Origin: Desulfobacteraceae bacterium
GTDB taxonomy: Bacteria > Desulfobacterota > DSM-4660 > Desulfatiglandales > JALVMZ01
Length of the DNA stretch: 15,754 nucleotides
Assembly: GCA_027032655.1 (NCBI GenBank)
Contig: JALVMZ010000208.1
Location: 1 to 15,754 of the forward strand
Reading direction: 5' to 3'
Shown: one piece after another, positions 7,093 to 15,321 of the stretch
Numbering within the stretch: position 1 is the stretch's first letter
Layout: every line of letters begins with the position of its first letter
The notes under the pieces: model-generated
What the model was told of the DNA's origin: nothing
Seen by the model: only the letters and a program-made list of their open reading frames with translations
The model's database searches: none
Translations under genes and position numbers: made by a program

Positions 7093-7505
7093 AAAGGTAT
7101 ATCATCATCTGGTGCAACATCAGGAATTTCAGGGGGCAATTCTTCTCCACCCTGGGGTGGCACCATATCCTTTGAAGGTGCACCCAGCATCTGCATACCC
7201 AGTGCAATAATCTCTGTTGTAAATCGCTTCTGGCCCTCCCGATCCTCCCAGGATCTTGACCTTATCTTGCCTTCAATATATACCTGGGAGCCTTTGTGAA
7301 GATACTGATTACAAATTTCTGCAAGCTTACCCCAGGCAACAATCCTGTGCCATTCTGTTCTTTCCTCTTTTTCTCCATCCCTCGTAGTCCATTGCTCATG
7401 GGTGGCAAGACTGAAATTTGCTACAGGAGTTCCTGAAGAGGTATATCTCAATTCAGGATCAGTCCCTAAGTTTCCTATTAATATCACCTTATTAACGCTT
7501 GCCAT
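7089..7505 (-). CDS. ssb: Single-stranded DNA-binding protein
   Basis: The 138-residue protein is a standard bacterial SSB. The OB-fold starts with NKVILIGNLGTDPELRY (5-21) and continues through EWHRIVAWGKLAE (51-63) and KGSQVYIEGKIRSRSW (71-86). A short linker (about 108-130) leads to the acidic tip DDDIPF (133-138) that recruits replication and repair proteins. The linker is short compared with E. coli SSB, as in many AT-rich diderms. A good AAGGAG site lies a few bases before the ATG. Its last codons and stop overlap the tatA stop by four bases, tail to tail. Confidence 0.97.
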   Translation of the reverse strand: MASVNKVILIGNLGTDPELRYTSSGTPVANFSLATHEQWTTRDGEKEERTEWHRIVAWGKLAEICNQYLHKGSQVYIEGKIRSRSWEDREGQKRFTTEIIALGMQMLGAPSKDMVPPQGGEELPPEIPDVAPDDDIPF

Positions 7506-7531
7506 ACCAATATCTCCTTTATTTTTGTCGA

Positions 7532-7560
7532 ATTTTAATAATTGCAGATCGCCTTATCAA
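7532..7560 (-). promoter_or_regulatory. Promoter for ssb
   Basis: On the minus strand, TTGATA (plus 7555-7560) and TAAAAT (plus 7532-7537) are 17 bases apart, each with five of six consensus matches. Transcription would start near 7525, just ahead of the ribosome-binding site of ssb. Confidence 0.55.
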
Positions 7561-7608
7561 TATCAAGTCCTAAAATATTCCATACTCCCTGTGGTGGAGA
7601 TTTCAATA

Positions 7609-7637
7609 TTGACTTAACTGCCGATAAGATTTAATCT
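7609..7637 (+). promoter_or_regulatory. Weak candidate promoter for the rnj-ftsK-lolA unit
   Basis: TTGACT at 7609-7614 and TAATCT at 7632-7637 are 17 bases apart. The -10 hexamer keeps only the conserved first, second and last bases. It is the best candidate I see in the gap between ssb and rnj. Confidence 0.3.
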
Positions 7638-7677
7638 CTTGATGACTAAGTATTGATAAATAGGGATATTTTCCATT

Positions 7678-9321
7678 ATGCTCAAAATCATTCCACTTGG
7701 TGGGTGTGGGGAGATAGGCCTTAATATGATGGTCTTCCAGTTTGAAGACCATATCATTGTGATTGATGCAGGCCTGATGTTTCCAGAAGACTTCATGCTG
7801 GGTGTGGACGCAGTAATCCCCGATTTTCAATATCTAAAGGAAAATCATGACAAAATAAGGGCAATAATTCTCACCCATGGCCATGAAGATCACATTGGTG
7901 CCATGCCATTTCTTGCAAGGGAGATTTCCGCCCCTGTTTTTGGAACCCCTTTCACCCTTGCACTTCTGAAAGATAAATTTGAAGAACATCAGGGACTGGA
8001 TCACATCATTTTAAATGAGATAAATATTGGTGACAGAATAGTGATAGGTCCTTTTCAGGTGGAATTTATCAGGGTCCATCACAGTATAGTGGATGGAACG
8101 GGCCTTGCAATAAAAACTCCTGAAGGTATTGTTATTCACTCGGGAGATTTTAAGATTGACCACACTCCGGCAGGCTCTGAAACCACGGATATCATAAGAT
8201 TCGCCAGTTATGGAGAAAAAGGTGTGCTTGCTCTACTATCAGATAGCACCAACTCTGAAAAAGAAGGAAGAACATCAAGTGAAAAAGATGTGGTTCAGAC
8301 CATTGAGGAGATAATTCGGGAATCAAATGGGAGAATAATAGTTGCAGTGTTTGCTTCCCATATCAATAGAATTAAACAGATAATAGAGATTGCCATTAAA
8401 TACGGGAGGAAGGTGGTATTCTCTGGAAAGAGCATGATTACCAATGTAGGAATTGCCCAGGATAAAGGATTCATCAATCTCAATAGCAAAGACATAATTG
8501 AAGAGGGAGAGATTAATAGTTTTCCTGACGAAAAGCTACTCTTTATAACAACAGGGACCCAGGGAGAGGCCATGTCCTCCCTCGCAAGGATAGCCCAGGA
8601 CCGACATAAAAATATCAAGATAAAACAGGGAGACACTGTAATTATATCATCCAGGTTTATACCTGGAAATGAAAGGGCAATAAGCTCAACCATCAACAAT
8701 CTATATCGTATGGGAGCAAAGGTAATATATGAAAAGATATCTCATATTCATTCTTCAGGACATGCCTATCAGGACGAACTCAAACTTTTAATTAATCTGG
8801 TCAGGCCCAAATACCTTATTCCCATACATGGGGAATTCAGGCATCTTGTAATGCACAAACAGGTTGCCCTTGAAACAGGCATTGAGCCAGAGAGGATACT
8901 CCTTGCAGAAAATGGAACCACAATATGTTTTGAAGATGGACGAGGCTGGTTGGGAGAAAGAGTCCCATGTGGAAGGGTGCTTGTGGATGGGAAGGGAGTT
9001 GGAGATGTGGACGAGCCAGTCCTGAGGGACAGAAGAAAGCTATCAGCAGATGGCATAGTGGTTGCACTTTTAGCAATAAATGAAAGAAACGGAAGACTGA
9101 TTTACGGTCCTGATATAGTATCAAGGGGATTCGTATTCGGCAATGAGACCGGCTTTATCCTTGAAGAGGCCAAATGTATAGTGTTAGAAGTGCTCGATGA
9201 GATAAATGGTTTTTTACGCATGAATGAACTGGAGCAGGAAATCAAAAAAAGACTCAATCGTTTCTTTTTTAGTGTTATTCAAAGACGCCCGCTGATAGTT
9301 ACAATCGTGATACCATTATAA
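7678..9321 (+). CDS. rnj: Ribonuclease J
   Basis: The 547-residue product matches the RNase J family of 5'-3' exo/endoribonucleases used in mRNA decay and rRNA maturation. The metallo-beta-lactamase zinc site is intact: HGHEDH at 67-72, H134/H135 in the RVHHS segment, and D162-x-S164-type HSGDF at 154-158. The beta-CASP domain follows (about 185-350, with SDSTN at 188-192 and FASHINR at 225-231). HSSGHA is at 358-363 and IPIHGEFRHL at 381-390. Residues about 441-547 form the C-terminal oligomerisation/RNA-binding domain. The length is typical (about 550). No clear Shine-Dalgarno site precedes the ATG. ftsK follows after 25-35 bases, suggesting cotranscription. Presence of RNase J supports a lineage outside the classic gammaproteobacterial RNase E-only pattern. 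Confidence 0.96.
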   Translation: MLKIIPLGGCGEIGLNMMVFQFEDHIIVIDAGLMFPEDFMLGVDAVIPDFQYLKENHDKIRAIILTHGHEDHIGAMPFLAREISAPVFGTPFTLALLKDKFEEHQGLDHIILNEINIGDRIVIGPFQVEFIRVHHSIVDGTGLAIKTPEGIVIHSGDFKIDHTPAGSETTDIIRFASYGEKGVLALLSDSTNSEKEGRTSSEKDVVQTIEEIIRESNGRIIVAVFASHINRIKQIIEIAIKYGRKVVFSGKSMITNVGIAQDKGFINLNSKDIIEEGEINSFPDEKLLFITTGTQGEAMSSLARIAQDRHKNIKIKQGDTVIISSRFIPGNERAISSTINNLYRMGAKVIYEKISHIHSSGHAYQDELKLLINLVRPKYLIPIHGEFRHLVMHKQVALETGIEPERILLAENGTTICFEDGRGWLGERVPCGRVLVDGKGVGDVDEPVLRDRRKLSADGIVVALLAINERNGRLIYGPDIVSRGFVFGNETGFILEEAKCIVLEVLDEINGFLRMNELEQEIKKRLNRFFFSVIQRRPLIVTIVIPL

Positions 9322-9325
9322 GAAC

Positions 9326-9342
9326 CCTGATAAATAATCAGG
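9326..9342 (+). other. Small hairpin just before the ftsK ribosome-binding site
   Basis: CCTGA (9326-9330) pairs with TCAGG (9338-9342) around a seven-base loop. Its 3' arm touches the G-rich site GGGGTGG (9344-9350) proposed for ftsK. Five base pairs is weak, so a role in tuning ftsK translation or in mRNA processing is speculative. Confidence 0.25.
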
Positions 9343-9355
9343 CGGGGTGGATGTT

Positions 9356-11560
9356 TTGGCCAGAAAAAATAATAAAAATAAAAGAAAGAATGCCTCCCCT
9401 GTATCAACACATCAATCCAGAATAAAAAGGGAGATAAAAGGTATAATATTCCTTTTATTGGGAATTTTTATTGGAGGCGCCCTTATATCTCACTACCCAT
9501 CAGACCCTGGATTTTTAAGCCTTACGAGCGCTCACGGATCAGTGAAAAACATCTTCGGGATTGCAGGAGCATGGTCATCTGATATACTTTTGCGTGAACT
9601 GGGAATCTCCTCTATTACAATTCCCATTATTCTATTAATCGCAGGACTGGATTATTTCATATATACTCAATATAGATTCTGGTCCAGAAAGATATTTTCA
9701 TTATTAGTTCTTGTGCTTTCATTTTCAGGTCTTCTCACATTAATTCATCCTGCTCCAGTAAGATACCGCTGGGGAACACTTCTATCTGGTGGAACAATAG
9801 GAATATTCCTATCAGATATGCTTACAGAGATAATAAACCGTCAGGGTGCCTATCTTATCTTCATAACCCTGATTGTTGTATCTCTAATGGTTATTACAAG
9901 GATATCCATTGGAAGGATATTTTCAGGCATATGGACTCTCATATCAGGCATATTCAGATCAATAAATGAGTATCGCATAAAAATCAAAGAGAGGAAAAGA
10001 AAACGCATTGTTAGAAAAAAACACATTGAGGAACAAAAAGGAAAAGCAAGGAAAATAACCATCACCACTCCACCAAAGGAGCCACCAAAGAGGCCTAAGC
10101 AGGAGGCCTTTCCTTTTATATTCAATGACAGGATAACACTGCCACCCCTAAAAATCCTAAACGACCCCCCTCAAAAGGATCAGGATGGGATTAAAAAGGA
10201 AGCATTAGAGATGAACGCCAGGATACTGGAGAAAAAATTAAGGGACTTTGGGGTTGAGGGAGAGGTGGTGGAGATACTCCCTGGACCGGTAATTACCATG
10301 TATGAATTCCAGCCAGCCCCAGGTGTAAAGATAAGCAAGGTATCAGGGTTGAGTGACGATCTGGCCCTGGCATTGAGGGCACAGAGCATCAGGATAGTTG
10401 CCCCAATCCCTGGAAAGGCGGTTATAGGAATTGAGATACCCAATAACCAGCGGGAGCTGGTATGCCTGAAGGAGATCCTCTCATCAGATCAGTTCCAGGA
10501 ATCAAATCTGAGACTTCCCATTGCCCTGGGCAAAGACATAATGGGCACACCTGTTGTAACAGATCTGTATAAGATGCCACATCTTCTGGTTGCAGGTGCA
10601 ACAGGAACAGGCAAAAGCATATCCCTGAATGCCATGATTAACAGCCTGCTTTTTAAATTTACTCCTGACCTGGTCAGACTGATTATGATAGACCCAAAAA
10701 GGATTGAGCTCTCCGTCTATAATGATATACCTCATCTGCTCCATCCAGTGGTCACTGATCCAAAGGTGGCAACAAAGGCACTCAGGTGGGCTGTAAATGA
10801 GATGGAGCGAAGATATGAACTTCTATCTGAGGCCGGGGTCAGAAACATTGAGACATACAATAAGAAGATACTCAAGAAAAAGCCAAAGGAAGGCGAAGAA
10901 GAACTACGCCCGCTCCCGTATATAATTATTGTGATTGATGAGCTGGCTGACCTTATGATGGTCTCATCCAGAGAGGTGGAAGAGTCCATCACAAGACTTG
11001 CACAGATGGCACGGGCTGCTGGTATCCACCTTATAATAGCCACCCAGAGGCCATCGGTGGATGTCCTGACAGGTATAATAAAGGCAAATTTCCCTGCCAG
11101 AATATCTTTTCAGGTCTCATCCAAGGTGGATTCAAGGACCATCCTTGACACAGTGGGAGCTGAGGCTCTTCTTGGGGATGGAGATATGCTGTTCATGCCG
11201 CCTGGGATAGGGAAACTCCAGAGAATTCACGGGGCATTCATTTCAGAAGATGAAGTAAAGAGGGTGACAGAATTTTTAAAATCCCAGACCAGACCTGAAT
11301 ACAAAGAGGAGATAATAACTGAATTTAAATCTGTTGATGAAACTGAGGCCGATGAAGACATAATAATGGATGAAAAATACCAGGATGCAGTGGACCTCGT
11401 GCTTAAAACAGGACAGGCATCCATCTCCATGATTCAGAGGAAATTGAGAGTTGGTTACAACAGGGCAGCACGGATGATAGAGGCAATGGAAAAGCAGGGG
11501 ATAGTGGGACCATCAGATGGTGTAAGACCAAGGCAGGTCATTGGGAGGAAAGATGACTGA
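9356..11560 (+). CDS. ftsK: DNA translocase FtsK/SpoIIIE
   Basis: This septal ATPase pumps DNA so that chromosome termini clear the division site. Counting from the TTG at 9356 (734 residues), hydrophobic spans lie near 27-45, 85-103, 113-131 and 164-183, with a possible weaker one near 139-156. A basic linker follows (205-250), shorter than in E. coli FtsK. The motor has Walker A GATGTGKS (414-421), Walker B IIIVIDE (523-529) and the conserved ATQRPSVDVLTG (562-573). The C-terminal winged-helix gamma domain is at about 677-731 and should read polar DNA motifs. An in-frame GTG at 9347 is possible, but TTG 9356 has GGGGTGG (9344-9350) at five bases and gives the usual MARKN-type beginning. The 3' end overlaps lolA by eight bases, indicating translational coupling. 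Confidence 0.97.
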   Translation: MARKNNKNKRKNASPVSTHQSRIKREIKGIIFLLLGIFIGGALISHYPSDPGFLSLTSAHGSVKNIFGIAGAWSSDILLRELGISSITIPIILLIAGLDYFIYTQYRFWSRKIFSLLVLVLSFSGLLTLIHPAPVRYRWGTLLSGGTIGIFLSDMLTEIINRQGAYLIFITLIVVSLMVITRISIGRIFSGIWTLISGIFRSINEYRIKIKERKRKRIVRKKHIEEQKGKARKITITTPPKEPPKRPKQEAFPFIFNDRITLPPLKILNDPPQKDQDGIKKEALEMNARILEKKLRDFGVEGEVVEILPGPVITMYEFQPAPGVKISKVSGLSDDLALALRAQSIRIVAPIPGKAVIGIEIPNNQRELVCLKEILSSDQFQESNLRLPIALGKDIMGTPVVTDLYKMPHLLVAGATGTGKSISLNAMINSLLFKFTPDLVRLIMIDPKRIELSVYNDIPHLLHPVVTDPKVATKALRWAVNEMERRYELLSEAGVRNIETYNKKILKKKPKEGEEELRPLPYIIIVIDELADLMMVSSREVEESITRLAQMARAAGIHLIIATQRPSVDVLTGIIKANFPARISFQVSSKVDSRTILDTVGAEALLGDGDMLFMPPGIGKLQRIHGAFISEDEVKRVTEFLKSQTRPEYKEEIITEFKSVDETEADEDIIMDEKYQDAVDLVLKTGQASISMIQRKLRVGYNRAARMIEAMEKQGIVGPSDGVRPRQVIGRKDD

Positions 11561-12251
11561 TATCAAAAAAACATTATGCATTATATTGACCCTGTTTTCT
11601 CTAACTTTAATTCCTGAAACGGGCAAACTATTATATGGTTTTGAAAAAGAGATCAGAGATATCCTGAAACACCTGGAAAAAAGATATGGTTCTGTTTCAG
11701 GGATATCTGTCAGTTATGAGAGGGTCATATTCTCAAGGTCCATGAAAATGCTGGGAGTAAGCAAAGGCGGGGATTTTGCAAAAGGAAAGATATTCTTTAA
11801 AAGGCCAATGTTTATAAAGATGGTTCAGGAAAGTCCCACCAAGGAGATCATCGCTGGAGACGGGGAGACCCTGATCTGGTATGAGCCTTATAAAAAACTG
11901 GCTCATGTTTATCCTTACAGCAGGACGGGCAAAAGACTCAAGCTCATAATGGATATAATTTACGGTCTTCAGGATGAAGAGCAGGACTTTAAAATAACTC
12001 TACATAAGAGCAATCCGTATAGAGCAACCCTGGATATTAAGCCCGAACCACAATGGCAGGACCTTGAATTTATAAGAGTTGAGATTGATCTTAAATCATA
12101 TGACCTAAAAAGTATCGAGCTATATGACTGGGGTGGAAATATTACAAGATTTGATATAAAAGGGATATCCCGGGAAACAAACCTGAATAATGATTTCTTT
12201 AAACTCCATCTCCCTGATGATGTTCGGATCCTCAAAGAAGACATCAGTTAA
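11553..12251 (+). CDS. lolA: Outer-membrane lipoprotein carrier LolA
   Basis: The 232-residue protein carries lipoproteins across the periplasm. It begins with a hydrophobic signal peptide (about residues 5-20, KKTLCIILTLFSL). The mature part has the LolA pattern: G-K-I-F-F-K-R-P near 78-85, the E-S-P-T-K-E-I-I-A-G-D-G-E stretch (93-105), L-I-W-Y-E-P (107-112), and a C-terminal L-x-x-F-K-L-H-L-P segment (about 213-221). The ATG at 11553 lies inside the end of ftsK (eight-base overlap) and has GGGAGG (11543-11548) four bases upstream; a TTG at 11541 is in frame but would destroy that site. LolA shows the cell has an outer membrane. Partner lolCDE genes are not in the window. Confidence 0.88.
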   Translation: MTDIKKTLCIILTLFSLTLIPETGKLLYGFEKEIRDILKHLEKRYGSVSGISVSYERVIFSRSMKMLGVSKGGDFAKGKIFFKRPMFIKMVQESPTKEIIAGDGETLIWYEPYKKLAHVYPYSRTGKRLKLIMDIIYGLQDEEQDFKITLHKSNPYRATLDIKPEPQWQDLEFIRVEIDLKSYDLKSIELYDWGGNITRFDIKGISRETNLNNDFFKLHLPDDVRILKEDIS

Positions 12252-12509
12252 TAGTCAATCAATAATATATTAATTTTTGGTAATTGATTAACAAAAATAG
12301 TATCTCCTAAATATGTTGAAAAAGGGATTCTGATGCTCACTAAATCCTCAAATATTTTTTGAAAATGATTGACAAACCCTTTATATCTCCTTGCTTTCAT
12401 ATATCTTATACATCCCTTATCTTCTATTATCATTCCCTTTAATCTCTACTATTACCCTGTGCAGTTTTTTAGGGTCTCGGTATTTAACAAATGTGATAAA
12501 TTTTGTATC
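12248..12509 (-). pseudogene. Possible frameshifted remnant of a gene, nuclease-like end
   Basis: In the 372-base gap after lolA the minus strand reads coherently in two successive frames. From 12509 to a stop at 12417 one frame gives KYRDPKKLHRVIVEIKGN. From 12433 to 12248 the next frame gives residues such as DKGCIRYMKARRYKGFVNHF and IRIPFSTYLGD. The I-V-E-I-K-G tip followed by a K-rich, aromatic segment with G-x-V-N resembles the C-terminal PD-(D/E)XK part of type III restriction subunits, but this is from memory of the pattern only. Neither frame has a convincing ribosome-binding site, and upstream codons contain stops. I read it as a degraded 3' end; chance is a real alternative. Confidence 0.3.
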
Positions 12510-12528
12510 TTACTTTTATATCTCAAAC

Positions 12529-12557
12529 TTGACATTTTCTAATTAATCCCTTAATAG
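12529..12557 (+). promoter_or_regulatory. Candidate promoter for the Spy/CpxP-like gene
   Basis: A perfect TTGACA at 12529-12534 is followed after 17 bases by TAATAG at 12552-12557 (three of six matches). It would give a leader of about 60 bases ending in a strong ribosome-binding site. No repeat suggestive of an operator was found around it. Confidence 0.4.
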
Positions 12558-12623
12558 AAAATATTTTTATCGATCTTATAAAAGATATTGCTATAGTGTT
12601 AAACAAAAGATGGAGGATAATAA

Positions 12624-13166
12624 ATGAGAATTTTAATAATTATTGTATCAATTATTTTGTTGGCATGGTATTCCGCATCAGCTCAAAAATCACCTTATGC
12701 TGGCCAAGAGATTCGAGAGATTAAAGCCCTATCACCATCAGAAATAGATGGTTATCTTAATGGCAGAGGGATGGGGTTTGCTAAAGCAGCAGAACTAAAT
12801 CATTATCCCGGTCCGAGACATGTTCTTGATTTAGCAAAAGAGCTGGCTCTCACAACTAATCAACTGGAAAAGACGAAGTCCCTTTTTGAGTCAATGAAAA
12901 AGGAAGCCACTAAACTCGGAAAAATGTTAATAGATAAAGAAAAGGAGCTTGATAGGCTATTTGCCAGTGGAAGAATAAGTGCCAAAAAACTTGAAAACAT
13001 ACTGATGGAAATTGCTTCCATAAAAGCTAAATTGAGATATGTTCATTTGAAAGCACATCTGGAACAGAAGCAAATACTCTCATCACATCAAGTAGTTCTT
13101 TATGATAAATTAAGAGGATATGGATCAAGTCACGGCCACCATCATAATCATGAACATTCTCATTAA
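12624..13166 (+). CDS. Periplasmic Spy/CpxP-like protein with His-rich tail
   Basis: The 180-residue product has a clear signal peptide (residues 1-20, hydrophobic core then ASA before Q21). The mature protein is helical: S-P-S-E-I-D-G-Y-L-N-G-R-G-M-G-F-A-K-A-A-E-L-N-like conservation near 37-60, a PGPRHVLDL segment at 62-70, and long amphipathic helices at about 70-165 with a L-x-L-T-x-x-Q motif (74-80) characteristic of Spy/CpxP and heavy-metal-sensor proteins. The last eleven residues, HGHHHNHEHSH, contain seven His and one Glu and could bind Ni, Zn, Co or Cu. GGAGG (12612-12616) lies seven bases before the ATG. It stands alone between its own promoter and a convergent operon. An ATP-independent periplasmic chaperone or metal-buffering role is inference; no two-component or efflux gene is adjacent. 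Confidence 0.75.
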   Translation: MRILIIIVSIILLAWYSASAQKSPYAGQEIREIKALSPSEIDGYLNGRGMGFAKAAELNHYPGPRHVLDLAKELALTTNQLEKTKSLFESMKKEATKLGKMLIDKEKELDRLFASGRISAKKLENILMEIASIKAKLRYVHLKAHLEQKQILSSHQVVLYDKLRGYGSSHGHHHNHEHSH

Positions 13167-13201
13167 AAAGCTTAAAAGGGTTTAATGATTATTTGGTGAA
13201 A

Positions 13202-14386
13202 TCAATGGAGTATGACCTTTGATATAACCCTGCCAACCCTTCTCAGGCTCTCCAGGTTATTTGCTGGCATAAGATAGTCAATATATGGAAGAACGCTTTT
13301 CATGCCCTGACTCAATGGCTGGTCTTTGTTCTCTCCAATCAGGGGATTGAGCCAGATGACACAATTGGAATTCTTTCTGATTGCCTCCATCTCCCTTATT
13401 AGGAGTTTTCTTCCGCCCAGGTCCCATCCATCGCTCATTACAATAACAACACTTCTTTTCCCAAGCAGATCCCTTCCCCAGCCCTGATTAAACTGGTGTA
13501 AAGAATATCCTATTCTTGTCCCTCCTGACCAATCAGGCACCTCCTGAGACATCCTTTTGAGTGCCTCCTCTATACTGTATCTCCTCAATATCTTTGTTAC
13601 ATGGCTCAGAGATGTGGAAAAAACAAATACCTCTGTCTTTGAGCTTATCTGTCTTATCCCCATTATAAAGGAGATGACAAAACTGGCATATCTATCCATA
13701 GAACCACTTACATCTGCGATAACAACAAGTCTTTTAAGTCTTCTCTTTTTCTTCTGATACAGAATCTCAAACGGGATTCCTTCTGTTTTGAGGCTCTTCC
13801 TTATAATCCTTTTAAAATCCATCATGGCTCTCTTTTTTGTCTGCTGATATCTTCTGGATAGCTGAATCCTGAAAGGAAGGAGCATATTCTTTAAAAGCAT
13901 TCGTGCAACTGGTATCTCATGAGTATCAAATCCTGATATATCCTTCTTCGTAATAAAGGAAACAGGGCTGTAAGTGACTCCATCATAAAACTTCTCAGTA
14001 TCTTCCATCCCCTCCTGATCTTCTGCTTCCCCCATGCGGGGGAAAAAGGCCTCCACAATGGCCTCTATATTCTCCTGTCTGATATCTTCCCGGGGAGAAG
14101 GCAGTTCATTTTCTTTTTCTGAGCTCTTATCCTCCCCATTATTTTGAACCCAGAAATTTTCAAACATATCCCTGAATCTGGTCCATTCATACTCTGATGT
14201 GCATAGGTTTGCCCTAAGAGAGCTGAAAAAAAGCTCCCTATCACATACATTCAGTTCTTTAAGGGCGTGAACGCTCTCAAGCACACCTGATGGAAATATG
14301 CGATATCCATTCTCTTTTAAAAATGCAGAGAAAATCAGGATATTTTCAATTAATGTCTTTTTGGGATTCATTCTGGGGGGATTCAA
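13202..14386 (-). CDS. VWA-domain protein, CoxE type, partner of MoxR
   Basis: Taking TTG 14386 as start gives 394 residues. The N-terminal half is helical and acidic in the middle (about 85-130). The C-terminal von Willebrand A domain has a complete metal-ion-dependent adhesion site: DVSGS at 225-229, the Thr in WSGGTRIG (286-293) and the Asp in MSDGWD (317-322). Such CoxE-like proteins work with MoxR ATPases in assembly or activation of client complexes. The frame is open to a TTG at 14440, and an ATG lies at 14371. TTG 14386 is preferred because AGGAGG (plus 14394-14399) lies exactly seven bases upstream. It overlaps the MoxR gene by 41 bases, which implies translational coupling. No signal peptide is seen, so the protein is cytosolic. 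Confidence 0.9.
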   Translation of the reverse strand: MNPPRMNPKKTLIENILIFSAFLKENGYRIFPSGVLESVHALKELNVCDRELFFSSLRANLCTSEYEWTRFRDMFENFWVQNNGEDKSSEKENELPSPREDIRQENIEAIVEAFFPRMGEAEDQEGMEDTEKFYDGVTYSPVSFITKKDISGFDTHEIPVARMLLKNMLLPFRIQLSRRYQQTKKRAMMDFKRIIRKSLKTEGIPFEILYQKKKRRLKRLVVIADVSGSMDRYASFVISFIMGIRQISSKTEVFVFSTSLSHVTKILRRYSIEEALKRMSQEVPDWSGGTRIGYSLHQFNQGWGRDLLGKRSVVIVMSDGWDLGGRKLLIREMEAIRKNSNCVIWLNPLIGENKDQPLSQGMKSVLPYIDYLMPANNLESLRRVGRVISKVILH

Positions 14387-15284
14387 GTAACCACCTCCTC
14401 TTCTCCTCGTCGGCCCATATGTCACGGTTGAATTTCTCAATATCTTCCTGATACTTCAATACACAACCCAGGGTTTCCATCACAGAATCTTCACTGAGAT
14501 ACCTCTTTTGCATATGAACAAGGGCCATTGCCCAGTCCAAGGTCTCGGAAATACCCGGTTTTTTGAGAAGGTCCTCCTGTCTCAATTTCTGCATAAATCC
14601 TGCCACCTGACCTGCAAGGGTCTCTTCAATGCCCTTCACCCTGGCAAGGATAATCCTGTATTCCTTCTTGAAGGATGGATAAGGAATCCAGTGGTACAGA
14701 CATCTCCTTTTAAGGGCATCGTGAACATCCCTGGTCCTGTTGGATGTTATTATTACCATGGGCCTCTTCTCTGCCCTAACTGTCCCCATCTCCGGAATTG
14801 TTATTTGAAAATCAGACAATACCTCAAGAAGAAATGCCTCAAATTCCTCGTCAGAGCGGTCTATCTCATCTATAAGAAGAACAGGGGGGACATCCCTTGA
14901 ATTCATCACAGCCTCAAGGAGGGGTCTTTTAATGAGAAAATCAGGCCCGTAGATTACCTTTTCCACTTCCTCTCTTGGTGTGCCTTCACGGTTAAGGAGA
15001 TTTATATAAAGGAGCTGTTTTGGATAGTTCCACTCATAAAGTGAAGTGGAAATGTCAAGCCCTTCATAACACTGGAGTCTGATTAGCTTTGTATTCATAA
15101 GTGAGGCCATAACAATTCCCACCTCTGTTTTACCAACCCCCGGTTCACCTTCAAGGAAAATGGGTTTTTCTAATCTCGTTGCAAGATAAAGTATGGTGGC
15201 AAGTGCACGATCAGCAATATAACTATGCTCTGATAATGCCTCCATTATCTGCTCTATTGATTGAAAATAATCCTTTACCCTCAT
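14346..15284 (-). CDS. MoxR-family AAA+ ATPase
   Basis: The 312-residue protein is a MoxR-type AAA+ chaperone. Walker A is GEPGVGKT (46-53), Walker B is LLIDEID (136-142), sensor 1 lies in IITSNRT (178-184), and the LKRRC segment (191-195) supplies candidate Arg finger residues. The YEWNYPKQ segment (83-90) is typical of the MoxR group that pairs with CoxE-like VWA proteins. The C-terminal lid ends at about residue 290. A GAGGAGA stretch stands about eleven bases before the ATG. It lies 37 bases downstream of a small Cys-rich gene and overlaps the VWA gene, so the order in the operon is Cys-rich, MoxR, VWA. No CO dehydrogenase, nitric-oxide reductase or other known client gene is in view. Confidence 0.94.
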   Translation of the reverse strand: MRVKDYFQSIEQIMEALSEHSYIADRALATILYLATRLEKPIFLEGEPGVGKTEVGIVMASLMNTKLIRLQCYEGLDISTSLYEWNYPKQLLYINLLNREGTPREEVEKVIYGPDFLIKRPLLEAVMNSRDVPPVLLIDEIDRSDEEFEAFLLEVLSDFQITIPEMGTVRAEKRPMVIITSNRTRDVHDALKRRCLYHWIPYPSFKKEYRIILARVKGIEETLAGQVAGFMQKLRQEDLLKKPGISETLDWAMALVHMQKRYLSEDSVMETLGCVLKYQEDIEKFNRDIWADEEKRRWLLESPQNESQKDIN

Positions 15285-15321
15285 AACCGATATCTCTCCT
15301 CACAAGATAGATCAGATATAT

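Noticed and set aside
7554..7659. TTATCAATA / TATTGATAA inverted pair between ssb and rnj as an operator
   Set aside because: Nine AT-rich bases separated by 88 are easily due to chance, and the left half coincides with the ssb -35 region.
8295..9124. Several 95-134-codon frames antisense to rnj
   Set aside because: They lie entirely inside a well-conserved RNase J gene and have no start signals or family resemblance.
12257..12289. AATCAAT / ATTGATT pair just after lolA as a terminator
   Set aside because: An AT-only seven-pair stem without a following T-run is not a convincing terminator.
13161..13190. CATTAAA / TTTAATG pair after the Spy/CpxP-like gene as a terminator
   Set aside because: It is AT-rich, overlaps the stop codon and lacks a T-run on the coding strand.
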